In this document: positions 35,643 to 43,724 of the stretch, in pieces
Layout: each line of letters starts with the position of its first letter
Position numbering within the stretch: position 1 is the stretch's first letter
Translations under genes and position numbers: made by a program
The notes under the pieces: generated by a model
Seen by the model: the letters and a program-made list of their open reading frames with translations, nothing else
What the model was told of the DNA's origin: nothing
Databases searched by the model: none
Origin: Candidatus Sulfuritelmatomonas gaucii
Lineage (GTDB): Bacteria > Acidobacteriota > Terriglobia > Terriglobales > Acidobacteriaceae
Direction of reading: 5' to 3'
NCBI GenBank assembly: GCA_900290245.1
Contig: OKRB01000086.1
Coordinates: 206,655-269,762 of the forward strand
DNA: 63,108 nucleotides

Positions 35643-36644
35643 TCATGCTTGCATGCTGCGCGCCGCAAACCAGGGCTGCGCCTGTTCAAGCACCTTGTTG
35701 ATCTCTCTTACATTTTGCATTCCTGTGGTGTTCAGCCAATTCTCGAGAGCCTGCGGGCCAAGTTTCGCGTAAATCGGGACTCCATCCTGCCATGTTGCTC
35801 TGCCGGCCAACACGCCATTGAACTTCACCCCGCTCTCGACGGCCAGTTCCAGCGTCTCCAGGAACACCGCGCTGCTCACGCCAGCCGAAAGATAGATGAT
35901 CGGCTTGTCGGTCAGCGACGCTACGCTGCGGATCAGATCCATCGCCTCGGTGCGAGTATGCAGCTTGACTCCGCCGAACGCACTCGTGCCTTCGACGAAC
36001 GCCATCTGGATGGGCACTTCGATCTTGAGCACGTCTGCGCCATAACGATCCTTGGTGAATTCCTCCATCGACCTGAGTACGATCTCTGGCTTTCTGCGCG
36101 CGTATTCCATGCTCGCTTCGCCGTCACTGTGCACGTCGTATCCGAGGAATTCGAGAAAAAATGGAATGTCGACGGATCTGCACTCGGCCCCGATCCTTTC
36201 CACCCAGGCCGTCTTGCGATCGTTCACCCACGCTTTTTCAAATGGCGTGTAGTAGATCAGGATCTTGATTGCGTTGGCACCCGCTTCCTTGAGCCGCAGC
36301 ACCGACCAACCTTCGCTGAGCGAGGGCAGTCTCTCCAGCTTGTCAGGACTGTAGCCGGCATGTTCGTATGCCAGCAGCAGGCCCTTGCCATTGATATTCT
36401 TCGCGGCTTCAAGGCCGTACTCGAGATCCAGGAGAATTGACGACACCTCTCGCGTGAGCGTCCGCGCGACCAGCGTCTTGAATTCCGTCATCATCGCCGC
36501 GGGAGGATCGGGAATCCCAAGCTCTTTTGCCAGCATGTTCTTCAGCAGCCCGCGCTGATCCATCGCCAGTGCGGCGATTACGCCGTTGCGGTCGGAGACG
36601 GCCTCCAGGCCGGCAATCTTTCCCGGCGTCAGTTTGATGGTCAT
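35643..36644 (-). CDS. class I LacD-like ketose-bisphosphate aldolase
   Basis: A 333-residue DeoC/LacD-family TIM barrel: VIAALAMDQRGLLK at the N-terminus, ILLDLEYGLEAA, and the presumed Schiff-base Lys in DVLKIEVPIQMAF, then YLSAGVSSAVF near the phosphate site. The family cleaves tagatose or fructose 1,6-bisphosphate and includes sulfofructose-phosphate aldolases (YihT type). Two roles fit the locus: cleaving fructose bisphosphate made by the PPi-PFK to resupply the transaldolase acceptor, or cleaving sulfofructose 1-phosphate. Start at 36644 (GAGGGG upstream). Confidence 0.82.
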   Translation of the reverse strand: MTIKLTPGKIAGLEAVSDRNGVIAALAMDQRGLLKNMLAKELGIPDPPAAMMTEFKTLVARTLTREVSSILLDLEYGLEAAKNINGKGLLLAYEHAGYSPDKLERLPSLSEGWSVLRLKEAGANAIKILIYYTPFEKAWVNDRKTAWVERIGAECRSVDIPFFLEFLGYDVHSDGEASMEYARRKPEIVLRSMEEFTKDRYGADVLKIEVPIQMAFVEGTSAFGGVKLHTRTEAMDLIRSVASLTDKPIIYLSAGVSSAVFLETLELAVESGVKFNGVLAGRATWQDGVPIYAKLGPQALENWLNTTGMQNVREINKVLEQAQPWFAARSMQA

Positions 36645-37195
36645 CTTCCCCTCATATGGATTGCGCAAAGGGCAATGCGTCGAATTTCCTGATCACTTTC
36701 CGGGAAGGCAAATTCTCCGGTCCCCGTAGCGCGAAATTCCGCGGCCGTTCGTCGTGCCAGTCAGCCAAATCGGAAATGACTATAGCGGAACCGTTTGTCG
36801 AGTGTCAATCGATTATGAATGATAATCAATGATTTCCGCCCTTGCAGTCGCCGCAATATCGAACGCATAGAGCACGCGCCGCCTCCGTCCTTGGGCAAAC
36901 AAGTCATTGATCACTTATGAGATTGCGCAGACGCCGTGAGCTGCCGCCAATCCTGCGCGAGAATTCGATTCCTGATGTATCCACGAAAAGATGCCGCCTC
37001 CGATGGAACCACGCGTCTTGGCGCGCGGCAGGCCTCGCGCCTGCTCTATCCGCAAGGACTCCCTGGTCCTCCCCTTTACCCCAAAATCGGAATGTCTGTC
37101 CGGTATCCAAATTGGAATCAAATAGATAGGCGGATTAAACTCGCGGACTTCCACGCTGCGCTGCCGGGACCGCAGCACCATCTTGAAAATCGATT
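36645..37195. other. intergenic control region between divergent units
   Basis: About 550 bases without a convincing gene. AT-rich islands around 36780-36840 hold the minus-strand copy of the shared motif. Short open frames in both directions have no recognisable products. Confidence 0.5.
36804..36814 (-). promoter_or_regulatory. candidate operator, shared motif site B
   Basis: Read on the minus strand: AATCGATTGAC, followed by ACTCGAC. It lies 160 bases upstream of the aldolase start and points the same way as the aldolase-MFS-DUF1080 unit. The TTGAC part could double as the -35 box. Confidence 0.4.
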
Positions 37196-37233
37196 GAAAT
37201 TGATTGACAGCTGTTCCTCCGTCTGCCTATAAT
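37188..37233 (+). promoter_or_regulatory. near-consensus sigma70 promoter with overlapping double motif (site C)
   Basis: TTGACA (37204-37209), 18 bases, TATAAT (37228-37233): both boxes are perfect consensus. Directly overlapping the -35 box are two 10-base-phased copies, AATCGATTGA and AATTGATTGAC (37188-37208). A repressor binding there would block the promoter. It fires toward the unit at 37700, with a leader of over 400 bases. Confidence 0.7.
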
Positions 37234-37412
37234 TCGCCCCGAACTAGAGACCGTTGTTTTTGCCCCCAAAGTCATACCGCAAAACTCCATCCGTCTCCAT
37301 TGAGTCGGCTCATTGTTCACTGGCGTTCGATGAGGACACGTCCAGGTGGACCATGTTTGCGGCAGATTTGGCCATTGCGATGAAGCAATCTGTGCAGAAA
37401 AGACGGTGCCGT

Positions 37413-37441
37413 TTGACAGATCCGGATACGATCCATAGAGT
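37413..37441 (+). promoter_or_regulatory. second candidate promoter
   Basis: TTGACA, 17 bases, TAGAGT. It would start a transcript of about 200 bases that ends at the terminator at 37614. Confidence 0.4.
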
Positions 37442-37448
37442 GTGTTTA

Positions 37449-37610
37449 CCGGGCGAGGCAATTTCCCATTCCAGCGCCGAGCCGGAAGATCCACCAGGCA
37501 CAGGTTTCAATGCAATCAGAATTCACTCCCGCGATGTGTATGCGCTGCCGGCTTTGCGCAATGCGGGTGTGTGCCACGGACTAGAGTCAGAAACAGACCC
37601 CGAACCCCGG
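37449..37610 (+). ncRNA. candidate structured RNA, rod-like, possibly 6S RNA-like or a leader element
   Basis: No convincing protein is encoded. The ends pair: CCGGG and CGAGG (37449-37458) with CCCCG and CCCGG (37598-37610). A middle helix pairs GGCACA (37497) with TGTGCC (37570). The tip pairs CCCGC (37528) with GCGGG (37563) and TGCGC (37541) with GCGCA (37556). A large unpaired region lies on the 5' side between the middle helix and the tip. A promoter precedes it and an intrinsic terminator follows. A long, interrupted hairpin of this size resembles 6S RNA, but I cannot confirm that. It may be an attenuator for the unit at 37700. Confidence 0.35.
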
Positions 37611-37613
37611 CAA

Positions 37614-37650
37614 CCCACCCGCCAATGGGCGTGGTGGGCTTTTTGTTTTT
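37614..37650 (+). terminator. intrinsic terminator in front of the TIM-barrel/Gfo-Idh unit
   Basis: CCCACC CGCC, loop AATG, GGCG T GGTGGG, then C and a T-rich tract (TTTTTGTTTTT). Ten base pairs with a single bulge. It lies 50 bases before the next gene, so either the promoter upstream makes a separate small RNA or read-through is regulated. Confidence 0.85.
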
Positions 37651-37699
37651 AGGGCCATTCAACATTTCATTTTGTTCTCGAAAAAGCAAGGTCAGGATC

Positions 37700-38668
37700 G
37701 TGAAAAAGATCATGGAACGGAGAACGCGAAGAGAGGTCCTGCAGGCGATGGCGGCTATCGCAGCAAGTGGGTCGCTTTTGCCTGCCGAGCTGCCGCGGCT
37801 TCTTGCGGAGGATGGCCCCATTCCGCCCGGCATCCGCTTTGGCGTGCAGCTCAACGCGTTCCCCATCGATCCCAAGCGCTTTGACACCTTTCTGGATGCT
37901 CTCGCACAAATCAAGCAGGTCGGCTACCAGGGTTTCGAAGTCGGTTTCCGTAACGTCAATCAGCAGTTCGGCGGTTCCGAACCTGCGCGGCGCAAGATCG
38001 AGCAAACAGATCTCACCTTCTTTGGCATTCATATTTTCCTGCCAAGCTTTGAAATGTACGACCCCAAAACCAGAATCGCCGCGCCCTCACTCTACGAGCC
38101 TGTGGCTCGCGGCGGAGCGGCGCTCGGCGCCAGGCACCTGATTCTCGAGCCTGTGGCTCGCGGCGGAGCGGCGCTCGGCGCCAGGCACCTGATTCTGAGC
38201 GGCGCCCCTGCCGCGGACCCCGACCAGTTGAAGCACAAGATTGAAGGATTGAATGCTGCCGGCAGATTCGCCAAGAGCGTCGGCATCTCCACTGCCTATC
38301 ACAATCACTGGTGGGAGTTCCAATCGAAGATCGGCGAGATCGAAGCTCTCTATACAAAGACCGACCCTGAGCTGGTTCACTTCGTGCTCGATGCCGGCCA
38401 CGCCTTCCACGCCGGCGCTGATGTTCCCGCATTTATCCGCGCTCACTCCGCACGCATCATCGGCTTTCATCTCCGCGACTTCAAGAACGATGAATATGTT
38501 GAGCTCGGCACCGGCGATTTCCCTCTGCGCCAGGTCGCCGAGACCATCCTCCATATCGGTTGGAAAGGGTGGGTCGAAAACGAAGAAGAGCGAGCCGACC
38601 ACTCACAAGCCGGCCTGAAAGTGATTGCTCCGGCCTTTAAAGCGATGAAGGAGGCATTTACATCGTGA
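37700..38668 (+). CDS. exported TIM-barrel sugar isomerase/epimerase-like protein with a 17-residue internal duplication
   Basis: A protein of about 322 residues of the xylose-isomerase-like TIM-barrel family with a Tat-type start (RRTRREVLQAMAAIAASGSLL). Core phrases are GVQLNAFPIDPKRFD, YHNHWWEFQ and FVLDAGHAFHAG. EPVARGGAALGARHLIL occurs twice in direct succession and is encoded by a 51-base tandem duplication. The insertion lies where helix and strand of one barrel unit should alternate, so folding may be affected. The GTG at 37700 has AAGG upstream; the ATG at 37712 is the alternative. The stop overlaps the next start (GTGA). Paralogous to the gene at 22752. Confidence 0.8.
   Translation: MKKIMERRTRREVLQAMAAIAASGSLLPAELPRLLAEDGPIPPGIRFGVQLNAFPIDPKRFDTFLDALAQIKQVGYQGFEVGFRNVNQQFGGSEPARRKIEQTDLTFFGIHIFLPSFEMYDPKTRIAAPSLYEPVARGGAALGARHLILEPVARGGAALGARHLILSGAPAADPDQLKHKIEGLNAAGRFAKSVGISTAYHNHWWEFQSKIGEIEALYTKTDPELVHFVLDAGHAFHAGADVPAFIRAHSARIIGFHLRDFKNDEYVELGTGDFPLRQVAETILHIGWKGWVENEEERADHSQAGLKVIAPAFKAMKEAFTS
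38096..38196 (+). repeat. 51-bp in-frame tandem duplication
   Basis: Copies at 38096-38146 and 38147-38196 are identical except at the last base of the second unit. Perfect identity implies a recent slippage event, or a read-assembly error. Confidence 0.95.
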
Positions 38669-39846
38669 ATCGTCGCGAATTTCTTTATACCGGGGCTGCC
38701 GCCGCCGTGGCCGCGCGCAGCATGGACGCCCGCTCCTACGCCGCGATCCCTGGCGCCAACGATCGCGTGGGCCTCGGCGTCATCGGACTTGGCCGCCGCG
38801 CGACCGATATTTGTCGCTCTTTTGCTCTGGATCCCCGGGTAGAATTTCGCGCGCTTTGCGATATCTACGACAAGCAGGCAGCAGAGTTCCAGGACCGCTT
38901 CAAGGATCATGTAGCGAATGCGGACCTGTCGGTCGAGTTCCAGAAGCTGCTTGACCGCAAAGATGTCGATGCCGTCTACGTCGCCACGCCCGATCATCTG
39001 CACGTAGAGATTGCGACCGCCGTCCTCGGCGCCAATAAAAACCTCTACCTTGAAAAGCCTACGCTGCACCGCTGGCACGAGATGGATGCGCTCAAAAAAG
39101 CCGCCGCAAGCAGTAAGGACATCCTCCAGTGCGGCATGCAGCAGCGCAGCGGCGCACACTACATGCAGGCCCGGCAGGAGTACTTTGACGCCGGCAAGCT
39201 CGGCCACGTGGTCTTCGCCCGCTGCGTGTGGCACAACTTTCCCTGGCAGCGCCGCGACATCCCCGACGTGCCGAAACCTGCCGGCCTGCGCTGGGACCTC
39301 TTTCTCGGTCCCGCGCCCAAAGTTCCATTTGAGCTGTCGCGTTACAGCTCGTGGCGCTCATATCACGACTACGGCAACGGCCTGCTGGCCGACATCCTCA
39401 CCCACTGGGCCGATGTGGCGCAGTGGATGCTCAACGATTCGAAGCCGGTCAGCGCAGCCGCGCTCGGCGGCGACTTCCAGCTCCACGGCGACCTCACCAA
39501 CCCAGATACGGTGAGCGCCGTCGTCCGCTATAAAGACTGGAACATGAACTTCGAGTCGACAGTGCTTTCGGTTCGGAATCCTCATCCTTCGGTATATTTC
39601 GAAGGAACCGAAGGAAACCTCGATATCACGCGCGAGGGCTACGTATTCACCCCTGGCAACGGTGAGCCCGTCGAGGTGAAGGCCACGCAGAGGTTGGAGG
39701 ATGCGCACGCCGGCAACTTCATTGACGCCATCGTCAAGGGCGACAAGGTCAATGCTCCGCTTTCGGCAGGTCTCGAAGCCAGCATCCCCGTGATGATGGC
39801 GCTCGATTCCTATTGGTCGCACAGGATTTGTACGGAACTTGATTAG
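38665..39846 (+). CDS. exported Gfo/Idh/MocA-family oxidoreductase
   Basis: A 393-residue protein with a Tat-like signal (NRREFLYTGAAAAVAARS), the Rossmann motif GLGVIGLGRRATDI, the family EKP motif in YLEKPTLHRWHEM, and a C-terminal beta-sheet domain (PSVYFEGTEGNLDITREG). Exported members oxidise C3 of glycosides as the first step of oxidoreductive cleavage, and NAD-dependent glycosidases (for example GH188 sulfoquinovosidases) share this fold. No classical GH31 sulfoquinovosidase is present, so this protein is a candidate for releasing the sulfosugar from a glycoside. GTG start coupled to the TIM-barrel gene. Confidence 0.85.
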   Translation: MNRREFLYTGAAAAVAARSMDARSYAAIPGANDRVGLGVIGLGRRATDICRSFALDPRVEFRALCDIYDKQAAEFQDRFKDHVANADLSVEFQKLLDRKDVDAVYVATPDHLHVEIATAVLGANKNLYLEKPTLHRWHEMDALKKAAASSKDILQCGMQQRSGAHYMQARQEYFDAGKLGHVVFARCVWHNFPWQRRDIPDVPKPAGLRWDLFLGPAPKVPFELSRYSSWRSYHDYGNGLLADILTHWADVAQWMLNDSKPVSAAALGGDFQLHGDLTNPDTVSAVVRYKDWNMNFESTVLSVRNPHPSVYFEGTEGNLDITREGYVFTPGNGEPVEVKATQRLEDAHAGNFIDAIVKGDKVNAPLSAGLEASIPVMMALDSYWSHRICTELD

Positions 39847-40151
39847 AGGCCCCGCATGCTCTCCCCAGCCTGCGGCAACATCAACGCTCAAGCCAGGGCA
39901 CGGGTCGCTAGTTCACCCGTACCTGAAACGAACCAAGGCTTTTCTGGAGAGGCTTTCACAATTTGTGTCGAGGTGCAGGCAATACGGTGACTGGCCAGGA
40001 ACCGTAGCGCTGGAACCGCTCGAAGGCGTGGCACAAGACGCGACATCTCGCGTCTGGCATTGTCGATCCTGAGACAGCACAAACAGTGACGATCAACCGC
40101 AACCAGCAGACGAGATGCATTCCCACGTCGCATCTCTCATGAAAGGACAGG
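39847..40151. other. intergenic leader of the TonB receptor gene
   Basis: Contains no gene I can recognise. The last bases carry GAAAGGACAGG before the ATG at 40152. No consensus promoter is evident, and the AATYGATTGAC motif is absent. Confidence 0.5.
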
Positions 40152-43100
40152 ATGAACAACTCACTTCGCAAACTACTCATCGCCAGCTTTGCAGTGCTTC
40201 TTTCCCTGGGCGCTGCATCCCGCGCTTTTGCGCAGTCCACCGGCGTCATTCGCGGAACTGTAATCGACCCCAGCGGAGCTGCTATCACTCACGCATCGGT
40301 CACCGTCACGGAAACCAGCACCAGCTTGAGTCGCGAGGCAGCCACCAACGACAGCGGGATTTTTGTCTTCCCCGACTTGCCTATCGGCACGTATGCACTC
40401 AAGATCGCGGCATCAGGGTTCGCCACGCAGAATCGCCCCGGCCTCACGCTGCTCACCGGCCAGGTCATCGACCTTCCGATCACCCTGACGGTCGGCGCTC
40501 AGACGCAGCAAGTCACCGTCACCTCTGAGACGCAACAAATTGATACCAGCACCTCGACCGTTGCGCAGTCGGTCACCCAGCAGCAAATGCGCGACCTGCC
40601 GCTGAACGGCCGCAACCCGCTGCAATTGACAACCCTTACCGCTGGCGCCGTGATCACCACCGCCGGCACTGAAAACACCCAGCAGGACAATCCCGGCCTT
40701 TCCGTCAACGGCCTTAGGGCGACGGAAAACACCTACACGCTCGACGGAACCATCTATGTCGACCGCTTCTTCGACTCAGTACCAACTATGCCCAACCCCG
40801 ACGCCCTGCAGGAGTTCACCATCCAGGCGGCAAACTACAGCGCCGACCACGCCGGCGCGGGCGCGCTCGTCCAACTTTCCACGCGCTCTGGAACAAGCGA
40901 GTTGCACGGCGAGGCATGGGAGTACTTCCGCAACACCGTGCTGAACGCCCGCAACTACTTCTGGCACCAATCGTACGAGCCGCCATTCAAAATGAATCAA
41001 TTTGGCGGCACCGTCGGCGGACCCGTCTTCTCGAGCAAGAAGGCCTTCTTCTTCTTCTCGGCTGAAGACCTCCAGCAGCGCTCAGCGCCCACCCCGATTA
41101 CGATCCAGGTCCCCACACCGGCCGAGCTCACTGGTGATTTTTCTGCATTCGCGACCCACGGGGTCGCCCTCTACGATCCCAGCACAGGCTGCGGCTGGGG
41201 CCAGACTGGAACCGCCCCCACTTGCAGCGGCACAATTACCGACAAGACCAGCAAGCCGATGAATACATTGTCCGCCGCGTTGACAAAACAGTATTTGCAG
41301 TCGGAGATCAATGCGTCCTCTCCCGTGACCGGTTCCAAGTCCGGCGAGTACAACACTCTCACCACCAGCACGAACAACAATATCGACAACACGCAGTACC
41401 TGGTCCGGCTCGACTATTCCATCGGCAACAACGATCACTTGAGCGGCCGGTACTTCTACAACCAGGACAACTTCCAGCGTCCATTCACCGCTCCGTTGGG
41501 TTTCTATGCGGCGAACCTTTTCCGCAACCAGGCGCTAACTATTAGTGACGCGCACGTCTTCTCCAACACGCTTACAGGAGCAATCTACGTCGGCGCTTTT
41601 CGCGGCGCACGCACGCAGATCCCCGAGGCGCCTGGCCTGAAGACGCTCAAGGACCTGGGCCAGACGATCAATTACGGCAGCCCGACCGAGAACTTGGTGC
41701 CCTTCCCCGGAGTTCGCGCCAATCTGTCGTACATCAACGTCTTCTCTGGCGGCGCGCTCACGCAGGACTCGACGACCTTTGATTTCACTGCACAACTGGT
41801 GAAGGTGCTGCACACCCACACGCTCAGTTTCGGCGGCGAAGTGGAGCGCGACCGGATCGACATGGATGACTACTCCTACACCCCGGGCGACAACAGCTTC
41901 AGTGCGCAGCAAACTCAAGCTCCTACCGGGACGACAGTGCCGTCGGGATTTAGTGGCTCCGGCGGCGACCCGTTCGCAAGCTTCTATCTCGGCTACGAAT
42001 CCACGTTCTTCGAGGACAACGGCCGCAAAGCTTACCTGCGCGAACTTCGTCCGGCGATCTACTTCCAGGACGACTGGAAGGTGAATTCGAAATTGACCCT
42101 CAACCTTGGATTACGCTGGGATCCGTGGATGCCGCCCATCGACGACAACGGTACGCTGGTGGGCTTCAATGTCAACAATCCCAATTTCCAGTCCACCGTG
42201 GCCCCCGGAGCCCCGAAAGGCATGTGGTTCGTCGGCGATCCCGGCCTGCCGGGTTCAGTCTTCAGCAACAACTTCAAAGACCTGGCTCCGCGCGTGGGCT
42301 TTGCCGAAAACCTCTTCGGCAACGGCAAGACGGTGGTCCGCGGGGCTTATGGAATCTTCTATGGGTTCCCTGAAGGCCTGCTTTATCAGCGCACCGACGC
42401 CATGCAGCCCATCGACCTGTACCTCAACATCCCCGCGCCTCAATCAACATGGGACAACATCTACGGGAGCTTCTCTGGGGGCGATCCGTTCCCGCGCGGT
42501 CACATCACCCCATCGCAGTTCAAAAGCTACACGTTCCTTCAGCCTCTTTCCGGAGGTGTGTTGAACCCTGCATCGAAGGTGGAATACACAGAGGCGTACA
42601 ACTTCACCATCGAGCAGGATCTGAGCCACGGCTTTGCTATGAACGTTGGATGGGTGGGTAACCACGCCGAGCACGTGATGGCATCGCGGCAGTTCAATCC
42701 GGCTGTAGGAGCCCCGAGTTCGGGCGTGGAGAATAGCTACAGGATCTATCCCGGCCTGGCCGCGGTCGAACTTGCCGACGCTTATGACTATGCAATGACC
42801 AACGCCATGGAGATCAATGTCACGCGCCGGTCGGCCCACGGCCTCACGTTGCTCTCCAACGTCGTCTGGATGAAGACGATCGACAACGGCTCGTCGGGAA
42901 CTGAGGGTCAGAATGGACCACCGAATCCTTTCAACCTGAATAGCGCTCGCGGCGTTGCCGACTTCGATCAGGCACTGCGCTTCACCACATCAGCCAACTA
43001 CCCGTTCCCGCGCTTCCACGTGAGCAGCGTCGCGGGTGCCATTGTCAACGGCTGGCAAGCCAACGCAATCATCACTTCGCAAAGCGGCTTGCCGATCACC

Positions 43101-43532
43101 ATCACCAGCGGCGTCGACAACTCTCACTCTGGTATCAACAACGACTACGCGGACTTTGTGCCGGGAGTCAGCTTGGCCCGTCCCGCCGGTGTTTCCAAGA
43201 TCACGGCGTGGTTTAACCCCGCCGCGTTCACCAAAAATGCCGTCGGCACCTTTGGCAACGTGCCGCGCAACATCTTGCGTGGGCCCGCTTACGAAGACAC
43301 CGACATTTCACTCTTCAAGGATTTCGCAACGGAACATCGCATCCACGGCCAGTTCCAGGCAGAAGCATTCAACGCATGGAACCACACAAACCTTGCCAAT
43401 CCCACTAACAGTGCTTCATCGGGGACCTTTGGGCAAATCACCTCCACCAGCACGGCCACCGGAACCGTCAACTCACCCTCGACGGCCGGCGCGCAGCGCG
43501 TGTGGCAGTTTGCCTTGAAGATGATCTTCTAG
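40152..43532 (+). CDS. Oar-like TonB-dependent outer-membrane receptor
   Basis: A 1126-residue protein: signal peptide (LLIASFAVLLSLGAASRAFA), a carboxypeptidase-regulatory-like domain (about 30-110, STGVIRGTVIDPSGAAI), a plug (about 125-235, LPLNGRNPLQLTT, then NPDALQEFTIQ), and a long beta-barrel ending in aromatic QFALKMIF. This SusC-like/Oar type is greatly expanded in Acidobacteria and is used for uptake of large or scarce ligands. Its place after the Gfo/Idh gene suggests it imports the glycoside degraded by this locus. Barrel strands carry alternating polar and aromatic residues up to the C-terminus. Confidence 0.92.
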   Translation: MNNSLRKLLIASFAVLLSLGAASRAFAQSTGVIRGTVIDPSGAAITHASVTVTETSTSLSREAATNDSGIFVFPDLPIGTYALKIAASGFATQNRPGLTLLTGQVIDLPITLTVGAQTQQVTVTSETQQIDTSTSTVAQSVTQQQMRDLPLNGRNPLQLTTLTAGAVITTAGTENTQQDNPGLSVNGLRATENTYTLDGTIYVDRFFDSVPTMPNPDALQEFTIQAANYSADHAGAGALVQLSTRSGTSELHGEAWEYFRNTVLNARNYFWHQSYEPPFKMNQFGGTVGGPVFSSKKAFFFFSAEDLQQRSAPTPITIQVPTPAELTGDFSAFATHGVALYDPSTGCGWGQTGTAPTCSGTITDKTSKPMNTLSAALTKQYLQSEINASSPVTGSKSGEYNTLTTSTNNNIDNTQYLVRLDYSIGNNDHLSGRYFYNQDNFQRPFTAPLGFYAANLFRNQALTISDAHVFSNTLTGAIYVGAFRGARTQIPEAPGLKTLKDLGQTINYGSPTENLVPFPGVRANLSYINVFSGGALTQDSTTFDFTAQLVKVLHTHTLSFGGEVERDRIDMDDYSYTPGDNSFSAQQTQAPTGTTVPSGFSGSGGDPFASFYLGYESTFFEDNGRKAYLRELRPAIYFQDDWKVNSKLTLNLGLRWDPWMPPIDDNGTLVGFNVNNPNFQSTVAPGAPKGMWFVGDPGLPGSVFSNNFKDLAPRVGFAENLFGNGKTVVRGAYGIFYGFPEGLLYQRTDAMQPIDLYLNIPAPQSTWDNIYGSFSGGDPFPRGHITPSQFKSYTFLQPLSGGVLNPASKVEYTEAYNFTIEQDLSHGFAMNVGWVGNHAEHVMASRQFNPAVGAPSSGVENSYRIYPGLAAVELADAYDYAMTNAMEINVTRRSAHGLTLLSNVVWMKTIDNGSSGTEGQNGPPNPFNLNSARGVADFDQALRFTTSANYPFPRFHVSSVAGAIVNGWQANAIITSQSGLPITITSGVDNSHSGINNDYADFVPGVSLARPAGVSKITAWFNPAAFTKNAVGTFGNVPRNILRGPAYEDTDISLFKDFATEHRIHGQFQAEAFNAWNHTNLANPTNSASSGTFGQITSTSTATGTVNSPSTAGAQRVWQFALKMIF

Positions 43533-43561
43533 GCAGCTTGACCGTTCTTCCTGTCTGGCTG

Positions 43562-43611
43562 GTTTCCCTGTCTCCTCCGCCGCAAAGCATCGCGGCGGAG
43601 GATCGGGAAAC
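43562..43611 (+). terminator. strong hairpin after the TonB receptor gene
   Basis: GTTTCCC pairs with GGGAAAC outside CCTCCGCCGC/GCGGCGGAGG (10 perfect pairs, 8-base loop). There is no U-tract, so termination is probable but not proven. Confidence 0.65.
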
Positions 43612-43724
43612 AGCTGGGTGACTTTGATCAGGAATGACGAAATCAAGTTTTCTCGATCAGCAGCGTTTCAGAAACTAAGTGGTCCGCAGTGACCTCGGAC
43701 GGAACGATGGAGGACACGATCGAT

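Noticed and set aside
37449..37650. SAM-type riboswitch because of a CCCGGCAACC string
   Set aside because: The other conserved parts of the SAM-I core are missing, and these bases take part in the closing stem and terminator.
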